The notes beneath the pieces were generated by a model. The model searched no databases, was not told the origin of the DNA, and was given only the letters and a program-made list of their open reading frames with translations. A stretch of 64,000 nucleotides of DNA from an uncultured Lachnospiraceae bacterium (lineage in GTDB: Bacteria > Bacillota > Clostridia > Lachnospirales > Lachnospiraceae): NCBI GenBank assembly GCA_910579735.1, contig CAJTUZ010000005.1, forward strand, positions 62,001-126,000. Direction: 5' to 3'. Both the position numbers and the translations under genes were made by a program. Each line of letters starts with the position of its first letter. Position 1 is the stretch's first letter. Shown in pieces: positions 60,801 to 64,000 of the stretch.

Positions 60801-60918
60801 GGGAAGTGAGGAACCGTTTACGGAATATGCGACATTTGTTTTCCCGTTAGAACGGATCGGTTCGAAAACCCGCAGTTTTCACGGTATGGTAAAAGAAATT
60901 AAAGTTACGGCACAGTAG
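57826..60918 (+). CDS. Secreted GH20 beta-N-acetylhexosaminidase with CBM32 and LamG-like domains; non-canonical start
   Basis: Exported enzyme that would release GlcNAc or GalNAc from host glycans or cell-wall material. Translation must begin before a signal-peptide-like stretch (KKRKLFIAGGAILALGLLAA), but this frame has no ATG, GTG or TTG between the previous stop (57802) and TTG at 57898; the likeliest start is ATT at 57826, or ATC at 57832, 7 bases after AAGGGGG. The order is an F5/8-type carbohydrate-binding domain, a GH20b domain, the GH20 barrel with RGFGIDVARKP and the catalytic Asp-Glu pair (codons 59677-59682, NIGMDEYYG), and a LamG-like end. Starting at 57898 would remove the signal peptide. 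About 1,030 residues. Confidence 0.85.
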   Translation: MVIKKRKLFIAGGAILALGLLAAVLAKVLLCTEKSPNLALQKGVKATCDSTETEALSADKAIDGDDETLSSRWSSENNWEDASHYIELEFPEEISVSFVVLKWERTNVISYRLEGSLDGDNWQTLASFDHAPMTKRQEIPLAEAVNLRFIRLSTDAVSQTEEDYSNLYQNVSLYEFEVYADKPAVYTLEAPTVEVRGDGSRYLKLPEAPDGYRVTYLGADYEQIIGADCEIYETIQEKEVTVGLSVERISETGGTPGEAGKNRTDGTQMAEETAFTITVPAAEQKTQTNAEAADVSSSAFSQDETAQEENAAPQVIPAIAEWRGGEGFFAPDAQSRIVIGQEELRRSAELFASRYQAVMGYEIPVVAGQAKDVQAGDFYLSYAEGTEEAAAGIGEEGYVCDISDICVITGTHTQGIYWGTITVLQILKGQEEEASPALPQGKIRDYPRYPVRGFGIDVARKPVSMSMLYQIMENMSWYKMNDLSIHLNDNVILSTSGLTGSVEEALGAGSAFRLDIAITNDEGERLSAEDYAYTAEEFAAFIQTAADYGVRVVPEIDTPAHSLSITKLYPEYALKMRNEAVDQIDLSKKGAVELVKRIWSEALSAAFADASIVNIGMDEYYGDGETYRQYLNEMTEWVKKEGGIETVRLWGSLGNMEGTTMPDPDGLQMNLWSTIWADPIEMYEYGYSLINMQNNHLYIIPGGGYDYLDTEELFRNWEADKFYDYNQLELIPAYSPQMLGASYMIWNDMCGNLDVGISESDLFDRFFAPLGVISTRLWGETSAPGTSGGRTEQAWTECYNELQSLFYETGTAPGSNPYAEAEWTGEALCFFSGQEMPSDESTEPEGDLSAGETGEADVLVLHGGADYRETGYRGGNGNGAGIGGTYTVSMQVYRESADTQENGNTKESGSAQEGGALYKGAAEEILFETDCAYGQTAFKAVQTGTGQVGFSREGRDYSFEYTLPEGEWVTLTVRGEKNRTSLYVNGELIDTLGSEEPFTEYATFVFPLERIGSKTRSFHGMVKEIKVTAQ

Positions 60919-60970
60919 AGAATCGGGTGTGAAAAATACATTTTTCAAAAGGAGAGGTAAGGAGGCCGGT

Positions 60971-61774
60971 ATGGAAGCATATACGGATTTTGCGGAAGTT
61001 TATGATACTTTCATGGATGAAACGCCATATGAAGAGTGGTGCGATTTTCTGCTCACCCTGCTGCATCGGTATGAACTGTCGGAAAATATTACTGATGAGA
61101 AACTGCGGGAAGAGAAAAATTCCATTCTCGATCTGGGCTGTGGAACCGGAACGCTGACGCAGATGTTATCGGCGCACGGTTATGATATGATCGGGATTGA
61201 TAATTCGCCGGAAATGCTGCGGATTGCGCTTGAAAAAAAAGAACGGTCCGGGCAGGAGATTCTGTATCTGTGTCAGGATATGCGGGAATTTGAACTTTAT
61301 GGTACGGTGGGCGCTGTGATCAGTGTATGTGATTCCCTGAATTATCTGTTATCGGAAGAAGAACTGCTTACAGTCTTTTGCCTTGTAAAGAACTATCTGT
61401 ATCCGGGCGGCCTGTTTATCTTTGACTTCAATACCGTTTATAAATACGAGACGGTGATCGGAGACGCTACGATAGCGGAGAACAGAGAAGACTGCAGCTT
61501 TATCTGGGAGAATTATTATCACCCGGAAAATGAAACGAACGAGTATGATTTGACAATTTTTGTAAAGAATGATAAGGAAAGCGGCCGGCAGGGAGACGAG
61601 ATTTTCAGAAGATTTCAGGAAACGCATTTTCAGCGGGGATACCGCATGGAACAGATGCGTAAATTATTGGAAGAAGCCGGGCTGACGTTTCTTGCACAGA
61701 TAGATGCGGATACGCACGGGGAAGTGAAAGAGACGAGCGAGAGGATATACATGGTGGCACGAAAAGAAAGATAA
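60971..61774 (+). CDS. Class I SAM-dependent methyltransferase
   Basis: A 267-residue Rossmann-fold methyltransferase. Motif I is ILDLGCGTGTLT, followed by the acidic GIDNSPEML loop, CQDMREFEL and SVCDSLNYLLS (post-motif IV), and the FDFNTVYKYE region. The substrate cannot be read; homologues include small-molecule and protein methyltransferases. AAGGAGG lies 6 bases before ATG 60971; a GTG at 60929 with AAAAGGAG between the two is less likely. It lies 52 bases after the hexosaminidase gene and 34 before hslO. Confidence 0.87.
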   Translation: MEAYTDFAEVYDTFMDETPYEEWCDFLLTLLHRYELSENITDEKLREEKNSILDLGCGTGTLTQMLSAHGYDMIGIDNSPEMLRIALEKKERSGQEILYLCQDMREFELYGTVGAVISVCDSLNYLLSEEELLTVFCLVKNYLYPGGLFIFDFNTVYKYETVIGDATIAENREDCSFIWENYYHPENETNEYDLTIFVKNDKESGRQGDEIFRRFQETHFQRGYRMEQMRKLLEEAGLTFLAQIDADTHGEVKETSERIYMVARKER

Positions 61775-61808
61775 AAGAATGATCGTGAAACACGGAAGGG
61801 GAGAACGT

Positions 61809-62678
61809 ATGAGAGATTATTTAGTCAGGGCAACGGCGGCGGATGCACAGATCCGGGCCTTTGCAGTCACATCGGCAGGACTCGTGGAGGAAGCCAGGAA
61901 AAGACATGATTTAAGTCCGGTCGTGACGGCGGCGCTTGGGAGGCTGATGACGGGCGCGTGTATGATGGGAAGTATGCTGAAAGGTGAAAAAGATATTCTG
62001 ACGCTGCAGATAAACGGAGACGGACCGATCGGCGCAATGACCGTGACGGCGGATGCAAAAGGCAATGTAAAAGGATATGCGCAGGCGCCGCAGGCGATGA
62101 TGCCCCCGAACGCGCAGGGCAAGCTCGATGTCGGAGGGGTGATCGGCAACGGCTATCTGACCGTCATAAAGGATATGGGACTAAAAGATCCGTATTCTTC
62201 CCAGGTGGCGCTGCAGACAGGGGAGATCGGGGATGATCTGACCTATTACTTTGCAGCTTCGGAACAGGTGCCTTCCTGTGTGGCGCTGGGCGTTTTGATG
62301 GAACGGAACAATACGGTGAAGCAGGCGGGCGGTTTTATCATTCAGCTCATGCCTTTTGCGCAGGAAGATGTGATCAGGAGACTGGAAGAGAAGATTGCAT
62401 CCCTGCGTTCCGTGACGCAAATGCTGGAGGAGGGCAATACCCCCGAACAGATATTGACGCTTTTGCTTGGCGATATGGGAGTTGAGTTTACGGAGAAAAT
62501 GCCGGTACAGTTTGTGTGCAGCTGCACGAAGGAGCGGGTAGAAAAAGTGCTGATCAGCCTCGGAAAAGAGGAATTGCAGAATATGATCGAAGAAGGCAGA
62601 GAAGTAGAGCTGCATTGTCATTTCTGCAATACGAATTATGTTTTTACGGTAGAAGAATTAAAGCGGCTGCCTATATAA
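61809..62678 (+). CDS. hslO: Redox-regulated chaperone Hsp33
   Basis: Holdase chaperone activated by oxidative unfolding. The 289-residue product has the N-terminal core (MRDYLVRATAADAQIRAF, GRLMTGACMMGSMLKG, GYAQAPQ) and the C-terminal zinc motif C237-X-C239 and C270-X2-C273, as required for the redox switch. Length and motifs match the family. AAGGGGAG precedes the ATG at 61809; an in-frame start at 61779 lies before that site. Cytoplasmic. Confidence 0.96.
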   Translation: MRDYLVRATAADAQIRAFAVTSAGLVEEARKRHDLSPVVTAALGRLMTGACMMGSMLKGEKDILTLQINGDGPIGAMTVTADAKGNVKGYAQAPQAMMPPNAQGKLDVGGVIGNGYLTVIKDMGLKDPYSSQVALQTGEIGDDLTYYFAASEQVPSCVALGVLMERNNTVKQAGGFIIQLMPFAQEDVIRRLEEKIASLRSVTQMLEEGNTPEQILTLLLGDMGVEFTEKMPVQFVCSCTKERVEKVLISLGKEELQNMIEEGREVELHCHFCNTNYVFTVEELKRLPI

Positions 62679-62769
62679 CGGAAGTTTGAAATACGGATGT
62701 ATAGATAGTTTAATCTGAGGCTCCGTTTCCACAGCAGAGAAATCAGATGAAGAAAGGTATGGTATAGAT

Positions 62770-64000
62770 ATGAAGCATGGTTTTGTGAAAACAGCGGCAG
62801 TGACACCGAAGATAAAAGTAGCGGATCCCGCTTACAATGCGAAACAGATATGTGCTTATATGGAAGAGGCGGTTGAAAACGGGGCGAAGGTAATTGTTTT
62901 CCCGGAACTGTGCCTGACAGGCTATACGTGCGGTGATCTGTTTTTGCAGGAGATCCTTTTACGTGATGCCAAGGAACAGATGCAGGTGATTGTCGATGCG
63001 TCGAAAGGCAGTGATGCGCTCGTTTTTGTCGGACTTCCGGTAGAAAAAGACCATAAACTTTATAATGCGGCAGCAGTGATCCAGGACGGCACGCTTTTGG
63101 CAATGATTCCAAAGCGTCATATTCCGGGATATGCGGAATACTATGAAACAAGATATTTTACGCCGGGAAATGAAAAAGCGGAGAAATTCACGATAGACGA
63201 TCAGGAGATTCCGTTTGGCGCCAATATTTTATTTCAGGCGGATTCTATGGATGGAATGCTTGTCGGGTGTGAGATCTGTGAAGACATATGGGCGCCGGAT
63301 TCGCCCGGCACAGCCCATGCGCTGGCGGGGGCGACCGTGATCGTGAATCTGTCCGCTTCTCACGAGACGGTGGGGAAAGACAGTTACCGCAAGATGCTTG
63401 TAGAGTCGGCTTCTGCGAAGCTGATCGCCGGCTATATCTACGCTTCTGCGGGAGAAGGAGAATCCACGCAGGATCTGGTTTTCGGCGGACATAACATGAT
63501 TGCGGAGAACGGCACGACGTTGGCGGAAGCGGAGCGTTTCACATGCGGTATTACTTATGCCGACCTGGATATGCACCGTCTTTCCCATGAAAGACGCAGA
63601 ATGACGACCTATCTGCCGGAAAAAAAGGGAGATTATCAGATCGTTCCTTTTTCCATTGATGAAGAGGAGACAGCGCTTACCAGAACTTTTGAGCAGATGC
63701 CGTTTGTGCCATCCGATAAGAAGGAACGGGAGAGCAGATGTGAGGAAATTTTATCGATCCAGTCATTCGGACTGAAAAAAAGATTCGAGCATACTAATTC
63801 GAAAACGGCTGTTATTGGCCTGTCAGGAGGACTTGATTCTACGCTGGCCCTGCTTGTGACCGTGCGTACTTTTGATCTGCTGGCGTTTTCCAGAGATCAG
63901 ATCATAGCCGTCACGATGCCCTGCTTTGGCACGACAGACAGGACCTATCAAAACGCCTGTAAATTGTCGGCGCTTCTTGGCGTGACGCTTAGAGAAACGG
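62770..64000 (+). CDS. nadE: Glutamine-dependent NAD(+) synthetase (3' truncated by window end)
   Basis: Makes NAD from deamido-NAD, ATP and glutamine. The first 410 residues are visible. The N-terminal glutaminase domain has the nitrilase triad Glu46 (FPELCLTGY), Lys115 (PKRHIPGY) and Cys170 (EICEDIWAP). The C-terminal synthetase domain begins after a linker and shows the ATP P-loop SGGLDST (352-358). The reading frame runs past 64000, so roughly the last 200 residues are missing. GAAAGG lies about 13 bases before ATG 62770. The length order and motifs fit the two-domain NadE of anaerobes. Confidence 0.95.
   Translation, partial: MKHGFVKTAAVTPKIKVADPAYNAKQICAYMEEAVENGAKVIVFPELCLTGYTCGDLFLQEILLRDAKEQMQVIVDASKGSDALVFVGLPVEKDHKLYNAAAVIQDGTLLAMIPKRHIPGYAEYYETRYFTPGNEKAEKFTIDDQEIPFGANILFQADSMDGMLVGCEICEDIWAPDSPGTAHALAGATVIVNLSASHETVGKDSYRKMLVESASAKLIAGYIYASAGEGESTQDLVFGGHNMIAENGTTLAEAERFTCGITYADLDMHRLSHERRRMTTYLPEKKGDYQIVPFSIDEEETALTRTFEQMPFVPSDKKERESRCEEILSIQSFGLKKRFEHTNSKTAVIGLSGGLDSTLALLVTVRTFDLLAFSRDQIIAVTMPCFGTTDRTYQNACKLSALLGVTLRET

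Overview
This window looks like chromosomal DNA of a Gram-positive, low-to-mid GC anaerobe of the class Clostridia, most likely family Lachnospiraceae. That placement is an inference from AGGAGG-type ribosome binding sites, SigA-type promoters, LytR-CpsA-Psr and PdaB-like proteins, the xylulokinase/DUF4867/isomerase operon and general protein style. No rRNA, tRNA, CRISPR array, transposase or phage gene was seen. Nearly all genes lie on the plus strand; only carbamate kinase, the LacI regulator and a FliD-like protein are on the minus strand.

Layout. (1) 1-15.7 kb: a surface-polysaccharide locus. It holds a truncated gene, five family-2 glycosyltransferases (two with a shared coiled-coil head and two GT domains), a phosphohexomutase, the membrane sugar-phosphate transferase that starts the lipid-linked glycan, an LCP ligase that could attach it to the wall, and GlmS, which supplies glucosamine-6-phosphate. 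(2) 15.8-21 kb: protein quality control, with an HtrA protease, an enlarged ClpX-like unfoldase and a subtilisin-family protease. (3) 21.1-28 kb: a large membrane protein, signal peptidase II, a divergent carbamate kinase, oligoendopeptidase F and a PAS-GGDEF-EAL protein. (4) 28-33.1 kb: a LacI regulator divergent from a sugar kinase, DUF4867 and isomerase operon. (5) 33.1-37.2 kb: a FliD-like tandem-repeat protein, a membrane protein, a PdaB-like deacetylase and a coiled-coil protein behind a SigD-like promoter. (6) 37.3-47.3 kb: a second M3 peptidase and an oligopeptide ABC importer whose binding protein and second permease are both oversized. (7) 47.3-54.6 kb: an efflux and sensing block (MFS exporter, response regulator, ABC exporter, histidine kinase, PIN-like protein, acyltransferase). 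(8) 54.6-64 kb: a glycosyltransferase, HisC, a small membrane protein, a secreted GH20 hexosaminidase, a methyltransferase, Hsp33 and the start of NAD synthetase.

The most unusual signal is in region 7. Two copies of a 180-195 bp near-perfect palindrome (47343-47524 and 54411-54604) share a 119 bp core, lie in opposite orientation and bracket the whole efflux/sensing block. Their outer arms differ in sequence between the copies but remain self-complementary within each copy. Inside the block there is also a 13-codon leader peptide with competing hairpins ahead of the MFS gene, and three CTTAACC repeats at an exact 12 bp period ahead of the ABC exporter. Together these suggest a drug- or peptide-responsive cassette that could invert as a unit.
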